From Calothrix sp. CSU_2_0 (GTDB lineage: Bacteria; Cyanobacteriota; Cyanobacteriia; Cyanobacteriales; Nostocaceae), in the NCBI GenBank assembly GCA_012034595.1, contig JAAUPE010000013.1:1-64000 (forward strand): DNA of 64,000 nt, read 5' to 3'. Position numbers and translations under genes: made by a program. The notes below the pieces were generated by a model that worked only from the letters and a program-made list of their open reading frames with translations, was not told the origin of the DNA and did not search any database. How positions within the stretch are numbered: position 1 is the stretch's first letter; the number at the start of each line of letters is the position of its first letter. Below, in pieces: positions 38,074 to 47,345 of this stretch.

Positions 38074-39339
38074 ATGCTAAATCTCAGTTACGAGTATAAA
38101 CTAAAGCCAACAGATGAGCAGATTTCGGAAATCGAACGAACGCTGGTGATTTGTCGTAAGGTTTGGAACTACATATTGAGAGAACGTAAGGATTGGATTA
38201 ACTCTCGCAAATGTCCGATTAATGCTTGCTCGATTGTGAGCGAGTACATCATTCCGGCTGATGCTCCCTACCCAAATTATTACGTTCAGGCAAATGGATT
38301 AACTAAAGCTAAGGAATTATATCCCGAACTTAAAACGGTTAATGCTCAAATGCTTCAACAGGTGTTGAGAAAGCTGGAAACAGCATTTGTAGACATGAAG
38401 CGTAAAGGAATGGGGTTTCCTAGATTTAAAAACAAATACAGAATGCGGTCGTTTGTATTTCCCCAGATGTTAAAAAATTGCATCAAAGGAAATAGTATCA
38501 AACTGCCACAATTAGGCGTTGTTGAGTTCATAAAATCTAGAGAGATTCCAGATGAGTTTGTAGTCAAACAGGCTCGAATCGTGCGAAAGGCTAGTGGATA
38601 TTTCGTCATACTTTCATTAGAGTGTGATGTAAATGTGCCTGAGCCTGTAACAAGTGGATTTCCAATTGGTATAGATTTAGGTCTAGACCAGTTTCTAGCA
38701 ACCTCTGAGGGGAAATTAGTTAAACGTCCTAAGTTTCTAAACACCGAACACCGCAAGCTTAAATTGCTGCAACGTCGGCTCAAGAACAAGAAGAAAGGAT
38801 CTAATAACCGTCATAAGTTAAATCGAAAAATTGCTAGGCTGCATCAGCGTGTAACAGATACCAGAAAGGATTGGCAGTTTAAATTAGCTCATGAAGTAGT
38901 CAAAGACGCGGGAATGATATTTGTTGAAGATATTGATTTTCGGGTCTGGGCTAAAGGCATGTTTTGCAAACATACTTTAGATGCTGGCTTTGGGCAATTT
39001 ATCTCAATTCTTTCGTGGGTGTGCTGGAAGCGAGGAGTATATTTTGAAAAGGTAAATAAGGATTTTACTTCTCAGGTTTGTCCTAATTGTGATACACATA
39101 CTGGCAAGAAAGAGCTTAATAATCGAGTTCATGCTTGTCCAGAATGCGGGTATACAACACACCGAGATGTGGCAGCAGCACAAGTTATTCGCAATCGCGG
39201 ATTGTCAGCGGAGGGACGCTTCGTAGACATTAAAGAAATTGCCTGTGGAGATGGTCTGGCGGGGACTGGCAACAGTCTAGTTAAGAATCCGAGAAGCAGG
39301 AAGAAGAGTGGAGAAGCGCGCATTCATGCCGCTTCATAA
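38074..39339 (+). CDS. tnpB: RNA-guided nuclease TnpB
   Basis: This 421-residue protein has the RuvC-like catalytic residues in order: Asp in IGIDLGLDQFLATSEG, Glu in IFVEDIDF, and Asp in YTTHRDVAAA. A C4 zinc ribbon (CPNC...CPEC) is inserted before the last one. The HTH-like N-terminal and basic bridge regions are present. TnpB uses a right-end RNA to cut DNA carrying the matching sequence next to a transposon-adjacent motif, which keeps the element at its site. No frameshift or missing residue is seen, so it may be active. The host gene that it splits is a DUF2887 nuclease-like gene. Confidence 0.92.
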   Translation: MLNLSYEYKLKPTDEQISEIERTLVICRKVWNYILRERKDWINSRKCPINACSIVSEYIIPADAPYPNYYVQANGLTKAKELYPELKTVNAQMLQQVLRKLETAFVDMKRKGMGFPRFKNKYRMRSFVFPQMLKNCIKGNSIKLPQLGVVEFIKSREIPDEFVVKQARIVRKASGYFVILSLECDVNVPEPVTSGFPIGIDLGLDQFLATSEGKLVKRPKFLNTEHRKLKLLQRRLKNKKKGSNNRHKLNRKIARLHQRVTDTRKDWQFKLAHEVVKDAGMIFVEDIDFRVWAKGMFCKHTLDAGFGQFISILSWVCWKRGVYFEKVNKDFTSQVCPNCDTHTGKKELNNRVHACPECGYTTHRDVAAAQVIRNRGLSAEGRFVDIKEIACGDGLAGTGNSLVKNPRSRKKSGEARIHAAS

Positions 39340-39385
39340 CATCCTTTGAGAATCCCCGTCGATTCATCGCGGGGAGTACGTCAAC
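39250..39385 (+). ncRNA. Predicted omega (re)RNA at the transposon right end
   Basis: In TnpB elements the guide RNA scaffold spans the 3' end of tnpB and the right end, and its guide is the flanking host sequence. Here the region ends in a CCCCG/CGGGG stem and GTCAAC, after which the guide would begin TACTTTGTAGAAGTCC. The 5' limit is a guess from the family layout. Confidence 0.45.
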
Positions 39386-40129
39386 TACTTTGTAGAAGTC
39401 CAATTTCAACCCGATGAAAAATTATACTCTCGCCTATTTACGGAAATCTTTCTTTACCTCCATAAAACCCAACTCACCAACAATTGGCGAGGAGTAATTG
39501 TCTACCCAAGTCGTAACATAGACACAGGCGAAACCGACAGGTATATAGAACTACTCACATCAGGACGAGTCACCCGCATTTACTTAGACGAACTCGAATC
39601 CCCAACATCAACCTCGATCGCCATTGAAACTGTTAAATTAGTAGTAGAAGCAGAATCCAAGGCTGTAACCAAAGCCAGGGAGTTAATCAACCTTGCTAAA
39701 CAACAAATAGAATCAGAAAAAACCCAACGAGAATTTCTCGAACTAATAGAAACCATTATCGTCTACAAATTTCCCCAAAAAAGTCGAGAGGAGATAGAGC
39801 AAATGTTTGGATTTAGCGAGTTAAAACAGACCAAAGTTTACCAAGAAGCCAGGGAAGAAGGCAAAACCGAAGGTAAAATCGAAGGTAAATTAGAAGGTAA
39901 ATTAGAAGGTAAAATCGAAGGTAAATTAGAAGCAGTTCCTTTGATGTTGAACCTGGGTGCAACCGTAGAACAAATTGCTGAGTCTTTAAATTTGGATATT
40001 AAGTTAGTACGGTCAATTGCGGCAAAAGTGAATACAGATAAATAATTGAGCTTAATCAAGTGTAGCTAAGGTTGAAGGAGGCGGTTGCCAAAGATTATGT
40101 ACGAAAAGCCCTATTGCCTCTTGCCTTTA

Positions 40130-40465
40130 TCAACCTACTGCAAACCCAGTATATTGCCTTACTAAAGGTTCGTGAAATGCTAAAACAATATCTGACTTTG
40201 GCACTCCCAATTTTACCAACTCATCGGCAATACCAATTTCCGTACCATCATGCTGTATCCAAATTTTCTCACCTTTAATATCCAGATGTAACACACATCC
40301 ATACATTGGCTTGCGATTCTTCCATCCTGTATGCACAACTTGATAATGGTCTCGATCCGTATCAAAAACTAACTCGGTTTCCGCTTCACCATCTGATGGA
40401 CTAAGGCTTGCATAATCAGCTAATAATTGTTTGATATAAGTGCGATAGCGTTCTAGTTTTTCCAT
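40130..40465 (-). CDS. xisI: XisI-like protein (orphan)
   Basis: This 111-residue protein matches the XisI family along its whole length: MEKLERYRTYIKQLLADYA, DRDHYQVVHTGWKN, YGCVLHLDIKGEKIWIQHDG, and ADELVKLGVPKSDIVLAFHEP. XisI was named for the developmentally controlled excision of the fdxN element in heterocysts, where it acts with XisH. No xisH is adjacent here, unlike the pair at 53561-54303. The real role of these widespread paralogues is unclear. Confidence 0.88.
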   Translation of the reverse strand: MEKLERYRTYIKQLLADYASLSPSDGEAETELVFDTDRDHYQVVHTGWKNRKPMYGCVLHLDIKGEKIWIQHDGTEIGIADELVKLGVPKSDIVLAFHEPLVRQYTGFAVG

Positions 40466-40742
40466 TCTAAAAATTGAACTGGTAACATGGCAATCTAAAC
40501 CGAACTATGCTTACTATTTTAGCTGAAACAGCAAGCGTTAAAAATTTTTATGTAAGTTATCAAAAACCTTGCCAAAATCAGTAAAAACAATTATAAAGAA
40601 GCCGTATATATAACAATTTTTACCGTACAGTAAATTAAAGTCCGATAATTTATACCAGTAGCTACAATTTTCGCAACAGATGCTTTCTACAAAAAAATAG
40701 ATATTCCTTTCCTCTCCATTCTCTTCTACACATTAAAATCCT

Positions 40743-42614
40743 ATGAGCGGCATTCTCAGTCTAATTAATCACAACAACGAACCCGTCAATCAGTCCCTCC
40801 TCCGCCAAATGACCGACTACATGGCATTTCGCGGAACCGATGCTCAACAAACATGGTACAAAGATAACATCGGGCTGGGACATACCTTATTGCGGACAAC
40901 CTGGGAACAGGAGCAGGAACAACAACCTTTTACCCTTGATGAACGAGTGTGGATTGTTGCTGATGTCCGATTAGATGGACGTAAAGATTTAGTTGTAGCT
41001 TTACTCGCAAGGGGTCGAGTAATTACTGAGAATGCACCCGATGTGGAGTTACTTTTACATGCTTATCACGTTTGGGATACCGCATGTGTAGAGCATTTAC
41101 AGGGAGATTTTGCATTTATTATCTGGGATGAAAGAGAGCAAAGACTATTTTGCGGACGCGACCAGTTTGGAATCATACCGTTTTACTATGCCCAGGTAAA
41201 CAATACTCTGATTTGTAGCAACACCCTCAACTGCATTCGCTTACATCCCCACATATCGACCCATTTAAACCAGCAAGCGGTAGGGGATTTCCTGACGCAG
41301 GGAATGAATATGGAATGGTCTACAACTATTTTTGATGATATAAAAAGACTTCCTCCCGCTCATACTTTAACTTGGCAAGCGGGGCAATTAGACACACAAA
41401 AATTAAACATCCAAAGGTATTGGCAATTACCCCGCACTCGACCTTTAATCTTCTACAAACATCCCCAAGAGTATGTAGAGCATTTTTCCGAACTCTTCGA
41501 GCAAGCAGTTAGCGATAGGTTACGCACGAATCGGATTGCAACTCATATCAGTGGGGGGATGGATTCTACCAGTATTGCCGCAATGGCGAATAAGATACTC
41601 TTAGAACGACGAGAACCCTTCGATTTTCAAGCATTTACAATGCGCGATCGCTTGATGATGCCAGAAGAAGATTCATACGCCAGCATGGTAGCCCATTTTA
41701 TTGGTATTCCCATAAATGAGATGAACTGCGAAGGGTATATGTGTGCCGTACCGTCAGTAACTCCCCAAACCCCATTACCTGAACCCATTGGCATTAGCGA
41801 TCGCAGTCCTAGTAATGACTTTACTAGACGCTGTGCAGACCATGCGCGGGTAGTTTTAACCGGATTTGGCGGCGACCCCGGTTTGCGATTTGGCGAATTC
41901 GATTTCTTGGTGTGGTGGAAACACGGTTTGCGTCAAGAAATATTCCAGGTGTTGGGACACTATCTAAAAACTCATCGCTCTAAGAAATTATACTTACGGC
42001 AGGGTAGAGCCTATTGGCGGAAAATCACCAAGGAAAAAGTAGAATTTCCCACTTGGTTTAATGCTGATTTCGTCAAGCAACTGGATTTACAGGAACGATA
42101 CGAGCAAATTAACGCCGAATCCATAGATTATATTGCTCGCTACGGCATGGCAAATACCCCATTTTGGTCAAACATCTTTGAACAATTCGACCCCGGTTGT
42201 ACGGGCATTCCTATCAAACATTATTATCCCTTCTTCGATCTGCGCTTGGTTAACTTTATGGTGTCAATTCCTCCCATACCTTGGTTGGTCAATAAAAATA
42301 TCTTGCGGGAGTCGATGAAAGGTAAATTACCAGAAGCCATCCGTACCAGACGAAAAATTGTCTTCCACGCACCTGAAGAGTATATCAATGGTATGCGAGA
42401 AAGCGTAGGGTTATGGGCTGGAGATTTGTTAAGGAATACACCTGGTTTGGAAGAATATATAAATACTGCCGATTTGCTCGGATGTTTGGAGTCTGGGGAA
42501 ATTGATACCGGGAAATTAATGGGGTTAGAGAAAACTTTGGCGGTTGCCTATTGGTTGCGAAGTTCTCAAGTGCTTTCACTGAATAAAGTAAAACTTGAGG
42601 CTGTATCTGTATAA
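40743..42614 (+). CDS. Lasso peptide macrolactam synthetase (asparagine synthetase-like, C protein)
   Basis: This 623-residue protein has an N-terminal Ntn-type domain followed by the ATP-pyrophosphatase domain with SGGMDS at residues 270-275. Residue 2 is serine (MSGI), not the catalytic cysteine of true asparagine synthetases, so it should lack glutaminase activity. This is normal for lasso cyclases. It would adenylate the ring Asp side chain of the precursor core and close the macrolactam with the new N-terminus. It lies 3.2 kb downstream of precursor A1, the gap being filled by the transposon-split DUF2887 gene and xisI. Confidence 0.88.
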   Translation: MSGILSLINHNNEPVNQSLLRQMTDYMAFRGTDAQQTWYKDNIGLGHTLLRTTWEQEQEQQPFTLDERVWIVADVRLDGRKDLVVALLARGRVITENAPDVELLLHAYHVWDTACVEHLQGDFAFIIWDEREQRLFCGRDQFGIIPFYYAQVNNTLICSNTLNCIRLHPHISTHLNQQAVGDFLTQGMNMEWSTTIFDDIKRLPPAHTLTWQAGQLDTQKLNIQRYWQLPRTRPLIFYKHPQEYVEHFSELFEQAVSDRLRTNRIATHISGGMDSTSIAAMANKILLERREPFDFQAFTMRDRLMMPEEDSYASMVAHFIGIPINEMNCEGYMCAVPSVTPQTPLPEPIGISDRSPSNDFTRRCADHARVVLTGFGGDPGLRFGEFDFLVWWKHGLRQEIFQVLGHYLKTHRSKKLYLRQGRAYWRKITKEKVEFPTWFNADFVKQLDLQERYEQINAESIDYIARYGMANTPFWSNIFEQFDPGCTGIPIKHYYPFFDLRLVNFMVSIPPIPWLVNKNILRESMKGKLPEAIRTRRKIVFHAPEEYINGMRESVGLWAGDLLRNTPGLEEYINTADLLGCLESGEIDTGKLMGLEKTLAVAYWLRSSQVLSLNKVKLEAVSV

Positions 42615-42746
42615 ATAACTACTTAATTGATATTGATTCTAGAAATCATTATATCATTTTGTAGATATTATAATAACAGCAAAATCTCATTGGGTAACTG
42701 GCAACTTAAAAGGTCGGGGTTCTTGGCATCTTTTCTATAGTTGTTA

Positions 42747-42890
42747 AGACATCGACCGAATTTAATTATGCGTTGCCTGAAACCCTTGTAGAGACAGCGA
42801 AGTTGCCGGACAGAATATTCTGTCCCGGCACATTTGCGTAGCAATGCTACGTCTCTACATTCATTTTCGGAGATGTCTATTGAATTTTGG
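42747..42890. repeat. MITE-like repeat, AGACATC ends, with GTAGAGAC stems
   Basis: About 140 bp with imperfect inverted ends (AAGACATCGACC and CGGAGATGTCTATTG). Internal TTGTAGAGAC and CGTCTCTAC inverted motifs and a GTAGCAATGCTAC stem are present. The segment GCGTTGCCTGAAACCCTTGTAGAGAC recurs inverted at 55310-55340, upstream of the lasso exporter gene. Confidence 0.6.
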
Positions 42891-42913
42891 ACAAACAAAA
42901 TTTATATTTAACT

Positions 42914-43444
42914 TTACCGACGAGTCATAGCCATCACCGCCTTAACCGTAATTTCCGGTAATTCGCCCAAAGTTGGTAAAATGTCTTCTGCGGACAAAAC
43001 AAGGGGTAGCTCATCTCCAAGCCATACCCAAATTTGCTGACGAGTTATGTCTATTAGCCATGCGAGTTGCGTTCCGTTGCTCAGACAGTGAAGAATTTTA
43101 TTTTGTAAGTCTAAAGTGCTTTGGTCAGGAGAGCGAATTTCAATTAACCAATTTGGCGCTCCTTGTAGTAGACCATCTTCATCTCCAATGCGATCGCTAG
43201 CAACGACGGAAATATCAGGTACGGGGGAGTAGGGAGGTACAATACAGCGCAATTCCTGCACGGCTTCAAACTGCTCAGTATGACGATTTACATAATTTAC
43301 CAAATTGCGTTGTAGCCGCGAGTGAAAAAGCGTTGGCATTGGTTTTTGTCGTACTTCCCCATTAATTAACTCCCATGCTGGGGAAGCCTCAATATTGAAT
43401 TGAGAGAGAAACTCGGATAAAGGTGTTATTGCAACTGACTTCAT
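42914..43444 (-). CDS. Uma2 family (DUF820) nuclease-like protein
   Basis: This 176-residue protein has the DUF820/Uma2 PD-(D/E)XK core: LINGEVRQKPMPT, VPDISVV and WLIEIRSPDQST. Family members are amplified in cyanobacteria and have a restriction-endonuclease-like fold. Biological targets are unknown. It is one of three full Uma2 genes in this window. Confidence 0.85.
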   Translation of the reverse strand: MKSVAITPLSEFLSQFNIEASPAWELINGEVRQKPMPTLFHSRLQRNLVNYVNRHTEQFEAVQELRCIVPPYSPVPDISVVASDRIGDEDGLLQGAPNWLIEIRSPDQSTLDLQNKILHCLSNGTQLAWLIDITRQQIWVWLGDELPLVLSAEDILPTLGELPEITVKAVMAMTRR

Positions 43445-43529
43445 GATGAGCTTTACTCAAATTTTACCACTGATTGAGAGTATGGATTCTAACTAAGTGA
43501 TTAGGCAAAATTAATTACATATTGTCATT

Positions 43530-43585
43530 GCGAGGAACGTTCGCTTTTAGCGTTCCCGCAGGGTAGCAATCGCAAGGATTTCAAG
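43530..43585. repeat. Dispersed palindromic repeat
   Basis: GCGAGGAACGTTCGCTTTTAGCGTTCCCGCAGGGTAGCAATCGC contains GAACGTTCGC...GCGTTC-type arms typical of short dispersed repeats in filamentous cyanobacteria. No coding potential. Confidence 0.55.
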
Positions 43586-43705
43586 TTTCCGGAATGAGAA
43601 ATTAATTTTGCACAACTACTTACACTTTAATATTAGACTATGGGTGCATCAGATACATTTAATTTAGTTAAACTACTTAAAAAGTAAAAAGTAAATCGTC
43701 CTGGG

Positions 43706-43795
43706 GTTGATGTGGAAGTGCGATATCTACCGACGGAATTATCTGGTGAAAGTCTATTGCCCGGATTTAGTTTGAGTTTATCCCACTATTTGTAG
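43706..43795 (+). pseudogene. Uma2 C-terminal remnant
   Basis: A 29-residue frame (VDVEVRYLPTELSGESLLPG, then FSLSLSHYL) resembles the end of Uma2 proteins, where a GE.LLPGFSL motif is common. No upstream body exists, and AT-rich repeat sequence precedes it. It is a decayed copy. Confidence 0.5.
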
Positions 43796-43831
43796 AGAGT
43801 TGGGATTTAGTTTGGTAAAAATCTACTGCAA

Positions 43832-44401
43832 TCAAGCAAATACCACATCTTCATAAAGTGCGTTCATTTCCGCTTCAAAGCTAATACTTTGCAGTTGAAA
43901 AGATTTTTCTTGCGAAGTATAAGACTGTAATAACCAAAGTCCTTCGCTATTACGGCGAAAACACTCGACTCGCTGACGTTTTACATTAATTAAAACATAT
44001 TCTTGCAGGGTTTCTAATATTTGATAATCAGCAAATTTATCACCCCTGTCAAATGCTTCTGTTGAGTCGGATAAAACTTCAATAATTAAGCAAGGAAATT
44101 TTTTCTCCGTAGTATTTTCCCGATCTCGTTCGTCACAAGTAACCATAACATCGGGGTAATAATAGCGATTTAGTTGTTCGATACGTGCTTTCATGTCCGA
44201 GATGAAAACCCGACAACCAGAACCCCGTACATGATTACGAAGTAGTGTAAATAAGTTTCCGGAAACAGTAACGTGAGAATCGTTAGCACCAGCCATTGCA
44301 TAAGCATGACCGTCGATATATTCATGTTTGACATCGCTTTGAAGCTCCAGTTGGAGGTATTCTTCTGGAGTGATGTAGTCTTTTTTTAGGGATGCGACCA
44401 T
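43832..44401 (-). CDS. Uma2 family (DUF820) nuclease-like protein
   Basis: This 189-residue protein has the standard Uma2 pattern: TPEEYLQLELQSDVKHEYIDG at the start, YYPDVMVTCD then PCLIIEVLSDSTEAFDRGDKF in the middle (D...ExL region), and LQEYVLINVKRQRVECFRR at the end. It is full length. Function in the cell is unknown; the fold is nuclease-like. Confidence 0.9.
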   Translation of the reverse strand: MVASLKKDYITPEEYLQLELQSDVKHEYIDGHAYAMAGANDSHVTVSGNLFTLLRNHVRGSGCRVFISDMKARIEQLNRYYYPDVMVTCDERDRENTTEKKFPCLIIEVLSDSTEAFDRGDKFADYQILETLQEYVLINVKRQRVECFRRNSEGLWLLQSYTSQEKSFQLQSISFEAEMNALYEDVVFA

Positions 44402-44658
44402 TATTTGAAGTTTGGAGACAGCATTTTTATTTTAGCCATGTTGTTTGGTTATATTACAATACGCTTCAATGTTTATATCTTGCGTAGTCATGCTTCCTGT
44501 AGGTATCGCACTCCTTGAGAAAACTATGTGGCTATTGAGTGCGAACGACTTACGTCGCGCTTGCTTCGCACTTAACCCCGCGCAAGCTTCGCTCAATCAT
44601 TAAGACAGTAAAAGCTTAAAATTGATGAGGTGCAATCAACCCTCAAGTAAAAACGTCC

Positions 44659-45511
44659 ATGCGTCGAGATTCGATTTTTTATAAACTGTTTCAACAATAT
44701 CCAAATTTATTGTTTGAGTTGTTGACAAATCCACCAGAAAATGCTGATGAATACCGATTTGATTCGGTAGCTGTTAAAGAACCAAAATTTGAGATTGACG
44801 GGGTATTTCTGCCACCCACAACTGAAAATCCTGGGGTTGTTTATTTCTGTGTTGGCGCAGCCTGCCGGAGGCACGGTGCAGTTCCAGAAAGACGAACTAC
44901 TTTATGAACGGGTATTTGCAGAATCTTACTTATATTTCTACCGGAATCGTGCCAGATATAGTAATTTCCAATTAGTGATAATTTACCCGTCCCGTAAGAT
45001 TGAGCAAAATGATACTCATCCTTATGAAAATCTACTCAATAGTTCGCAGGTAAATCGCATATATTTGAATGAGTTGGGTGATATTCGCCAATTACCTGTA
45101 TGGGTAGCACTGATGGTATTGACTACCCTGGAGGATGAGCAAGCAACCCAGGAAGCAAGGTATTTGTTAGGGAGGAATCAACAAGAAGAATCTCAAGCAG
45201 GAAATCGCGCCATAATAGAGTTAATCACAACGATAATGGTGTACAAGTTTGAAAATAAAAGTCAAAGGGAGGTAGAAGAAATGCTGGGAATTACACTTAA
45301 GCAAACGCGAGTTTATCGGGAAATCAAGGAAGAAAGTGAAAAATCGCTCATCCTACGTCAACTAAATCGACGGGTGGGGGAATTACCAGAGGATATTCGT
45401 CAACAGGTTGAAGCTTTGCCTTTGGAACAGTTGGAAAATCTTGGTGAAGCATTGCTTGATTTTACCAGTATGGCTGATTTACAAGCTTGGTTAAATCGGG
45501 AAAATATTTAG
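44659..45511 (+). pseudogene. DUF2887/Rpn family gene split by a 22-bp dispersed repeat
   Basis: This gene is nearly identical to the intact copy at 47346-48224 (start MRRDSIFYKLFQQYPNLLFEL; end LEQLENLGEALLDFTSMADL, a DUF4351 tail). After VVYFC the DNA contains about 22 extra bases (44852-44873) absent from the intact copy. This shifts the frame, and the reading resumes in frame 44789-45511. It also lacks the short EGEERGEQRG stretch of the intact copy. It is thus a recently broken paralogue. Confidence 0.85.
44852..44873. repeat. 22-bp dispersed repeat inserted in a coding sequence
   Basis: TTGGCGCAGCCTGCCGGAGG (plus two bases) is present here but not at the matching place in the paralogue near 47540. 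GCGCAGCC...CCGGAGGC motifs of this style are a known class of short dispersed repeats in Nostoc-like genomes. The comparison of the two paralogues dates the insertion as recent. Confidence 0.75.
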
Positions 45512-45736
45512 TTTATATAAAGCGATCGCGTGGCTTTTAAGACAGTCAAGATGAAGAAATGCGATCGCATAGTAACATTAACGCGAACGACTTACGTCGC
45601 GCAAGCTTCGCATGAATTGATTACCAAGGATATCGCAAGCAATATTACTGCCAACTCTTGCCGCATAGAGCGAAGGCAGATTATGGCAGTAAATGGTAGA
45701 ATTATGGTAACGTTTACTGCCAAAGGAGAGGAACGT

Positions 45737-45994
45737 ATGCCCCGTCTAGATTTGGGTAATCCATATGATTACTATGTTCAAACATTGATTGATACAGGGC
45801 TTTACAGCACTTACACGGAAGTTGTAAAGGATGCCTTGCGTCAACATATGAATTCTCACGCCGAAAGCAAGCGTATCGCCTTATTCCACGCCACCATTGC
45901 CGAGGGCGAAGCGGATATACAGGCAGGACGTGTTGAGCTTTACAATCCAGAATTAATTGACCGCTTGACTTCAGAAGTGTTGGCAGATGAATAA
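45737..45994 (+). CDS. parD: ParD-like ribbon-helix-helix antitoxin
   Basis: I place the start at ATG 45737 (MPRLDLGNPYDYYVQTLIDT), preceded by AAAGGAGAGG. The longer frame upstream runs through dispersed repeat sequence. The 85-residue protein has an RHH-type N-terminus (YVQTLIDTGLYSTYTEVVKDALRQH) and a flexible C-terminus that would bind the toxin. It overlaps the ParE gene by 8 bp. Confidence 0.85.
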   Translation: MPRLDLGNPYDYYVQTLIDTGLYSTYTEVVKDALRQHMNSHAESKRIALFHATIAEGEADIQAGRVELYNPELIDRLTSEVLADE

Positions 45995-46298
45995 GGGAAA
46001 TTTCTACACCCTCTATATATCTGAGCGAGCAAAGAACGATTATCAGAAAATTCAGCGTTACACACGGGATTTTTACGGTAAAGAGCAAGTGTTGAAATAT
46101 TCTGCCCTAATCAAGCATTGTTTTGCAAAAATAACTGAAAATCCGATGCTTGGGCATACTAGACCCGATATACCACAACGGTATAAAGCATATAATGCAG
46201 GCAAACATATAATTGTCTACCGTATAGAAGAACAGATGGTTTACGTGGTGGCAATCCTGCACGGCAGTATGGATTTTTCAGACCAATTTGACGAATAA
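45987..46298 (+). CDS. parE: ParE/RelE superfamily toxin
   Basis: This 103-residue protein has the ParE pattern: YISERAKNDYQKIQRYTRDF, then FAKITENPMLGHTRPDI, then KHIIVYRIEEQMVYVVAILH. ParE toxins inhibit DNA gyrase. It is coupled to the ParD-like antitoxin directly upstream. Start and length are normal. Confidence 0.86.
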   Translation: MNKGNFYTLYISERAKNDYQKIQRYTRDFYGKEQVLKYSALIKHCFAKITENPMLGHTRPDIPQRYKAYNAGKHIIVYRIEEQMVYVVAILHGSMDFSDQFDE

Positions 46299-46446
46299 CA
46301 ATAAATAAAAGTCGTATAATAGAGCGATCGCACTTAACCCCGCGCAAGCTTCGCACTTCATATCCAAGCCAGTAGCTACAGGAAATTGCGATCGCTTAAC
46401 TTCTGAAACAGCCGCGATTGAAGAAATGCGATCGGCAGAGCTTAGT

Positions 46447-46877
46447 TCAAACTTCAGGTTGAATTATAAACCAGTTTTCTATTTTGATATCTTGGAAATC
46501 AGTATAATCAGTAACATTGTTTGTGACTAAAACCAAATTATTTGCTTGAGCGATCGCCGCAATTTGTCCATCTGCATAAGCTGGTGTTTTACCGATAGCT
46601 GTCAGTCTTGCCCTTTCGACTGCAAACCACTCAGCAGCAGCAATATCATATAGAAGTAGGGGAATTTTTGTTTAATTTCTGATTGTAGATATGTTTCAAT
46701 AATTAGGCGCTTATTTGACCCGATTGGTAAACGATAACAGCCAAATAGCAGTTCGTGGAATACAACGGTGGCAGTGGCAATCTCACCTTCATTTTGTTGT
46801 AGCATCCTGACAATAGCTTGATTTGGACGGGGACGCAGAGGTTCTGAGAGGATATTAGTATCTAGGAGGAAGCGCAT
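46447..46877 (-). pseudogene. vapC: PIN-domain toxin VapC, apparent one-base deletion
   Basis: The first frame (MRFLLDTNILSEPLRPRPNQ) has the PIN-domain Asp5 and reads to about residue 70. The rest (YDIAAAEWFAVERARL, PAYADGQIAAIAQANN, LVLVTNNVTDY) continues in another frame to a TGA at 46447. One extra A in the five-A run at 46665-46669 (minus sense) gives a normal 143-residue VapC. Its antitoxin gene is intact and 4 bp upstream. If the deletion is real, the module is an antitoxin without toxin. Confidence 0.8.
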
Positions 46878-46881
46878 AGAA

Positions 46882-47163
46882 TCAAAAAATTACCTCACGT
46901 CCGACTGATTTGTCCCGCACAACAGCAAAAATTTGATCGGGGTCTATTTCTGCTGCTTCTATATTGTATTCTTTGCGAAATCTTTCTACAGATTCCCAAA
47001 AGCTTGGTTTTTTATTCAATAAATTTTCATATTCTGTAGTAGAAATAATTACAGCAATTTGTTTACCTTGCTGAATAATTTCGATTTGTTCACCTTGTTC
47101 AACTCCTTGAATAATTTTGTCTAAGTTAATAGGAATTTCTTCAATTGAGTATTGCTGAGACAT
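46882..47163 (-). CDS. vapB: Phd/YefM-type antitoxin (VapB)
   Basis: This 93-residue protein has the Phd/YefM fold: EEIPINLDKIIQGVEQGEQI and EIIQQGKQIAVIISTTEYENL. An acidic and aromatic C-terminus follows. It lies immediately upstream of the VapC gene on the same strand, in the usual antitoxin-first order. Confidence 0.85.
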   Translation of the reverse strand: MSQQYSIEEIPINLDKIIQGVEQGEQIEIIQQGKQIAVIISTTEYENLLNKKPSFWESVERFRKEYNIEAAEIDPDQIFAVVRDKSVGREVIF

Positions 47164-47345
47164 AACTATTCACCTGCCAAAATTCTTGCTTATGTAGATT
47201 ATAGCCTTTTGTTGAAATTAGACGAAGATTGATCGCATAGTAATATTAACGCGAACGACTTACGTCGCCCAAGCTTCGCTCGAACACCAAGGCAGTAAAA
47301 GCTTAAAATTGATGAGGTGCAATCAACCCTCAAGTAAAAAGTTCC

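Larger units (their letters stand above)
37931..39385 (+). mobile_element. IS200/IS605-group TnpB-only element (IS1341-like)
   Basis: The limits come from the interrupted host gene: left flank ends CCTATA, right flank resumes TACTTT. No target duplication is present, as expected for this group. The left end has a CCCCGTCC...GGCGGGG stem (about 37947-37966) and a second GCAGGC/GCCTGC stem. The right end has CCCCGTCG/CGCGGGG (about 39355-39373) and ends GTCAAC, resembling the right-end cleavage motif of IS605 elements. No tnpA is present, so it must be moved by a helper enzyme. The sequence to the right would serve as TnpB guide. Confidence 0.8.
37751..40045 (+). pseudogene. DUF2887/Rpn family gene interrupted by a TnpB transposon
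   Basis: The 5' part (37751-37930, MKTDTIFYRLFQSFPSIFFEL...) and the 3' part (39386-40045, YFVEVQFQPDEKLYSRLFTE...) together form one DUF2887 protein of about 279 residues once the 1455-bp insert is removed. The join reads SSPI then YFVEVQF, the usual family sequence. The 3' part ends with a helical region holding a repeated EGKLEGK/EGKIEGK stretch (about 39866-39931) that is a DNA tandem repeat. Rpn proteins are nuclease-like and linked to recombination. Because the transposon ends leave the frame intact, precise excision would restore the gene. Confidence 0.85.

Noticed and set aside
40743-42614. Asparagine synthetase for amino-acid metabolism
   Set aside because: Residue 2 is Ser rather than the catalytic Cys, and the gene lies downstream of a lasso precursor and RRE gene, so the lasso cyclase role is preferred.
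42668-42898. 76-codon minus-strand ORF
   Set aside because: It lies wholly inside a MITE-like repeat with paired stems.
45530-45736. Upstream extension of the parD frame
   Set aside because: It passes through dispersed repeats; a strong Shine-Dalgarno precedes the internal ATG 45737.
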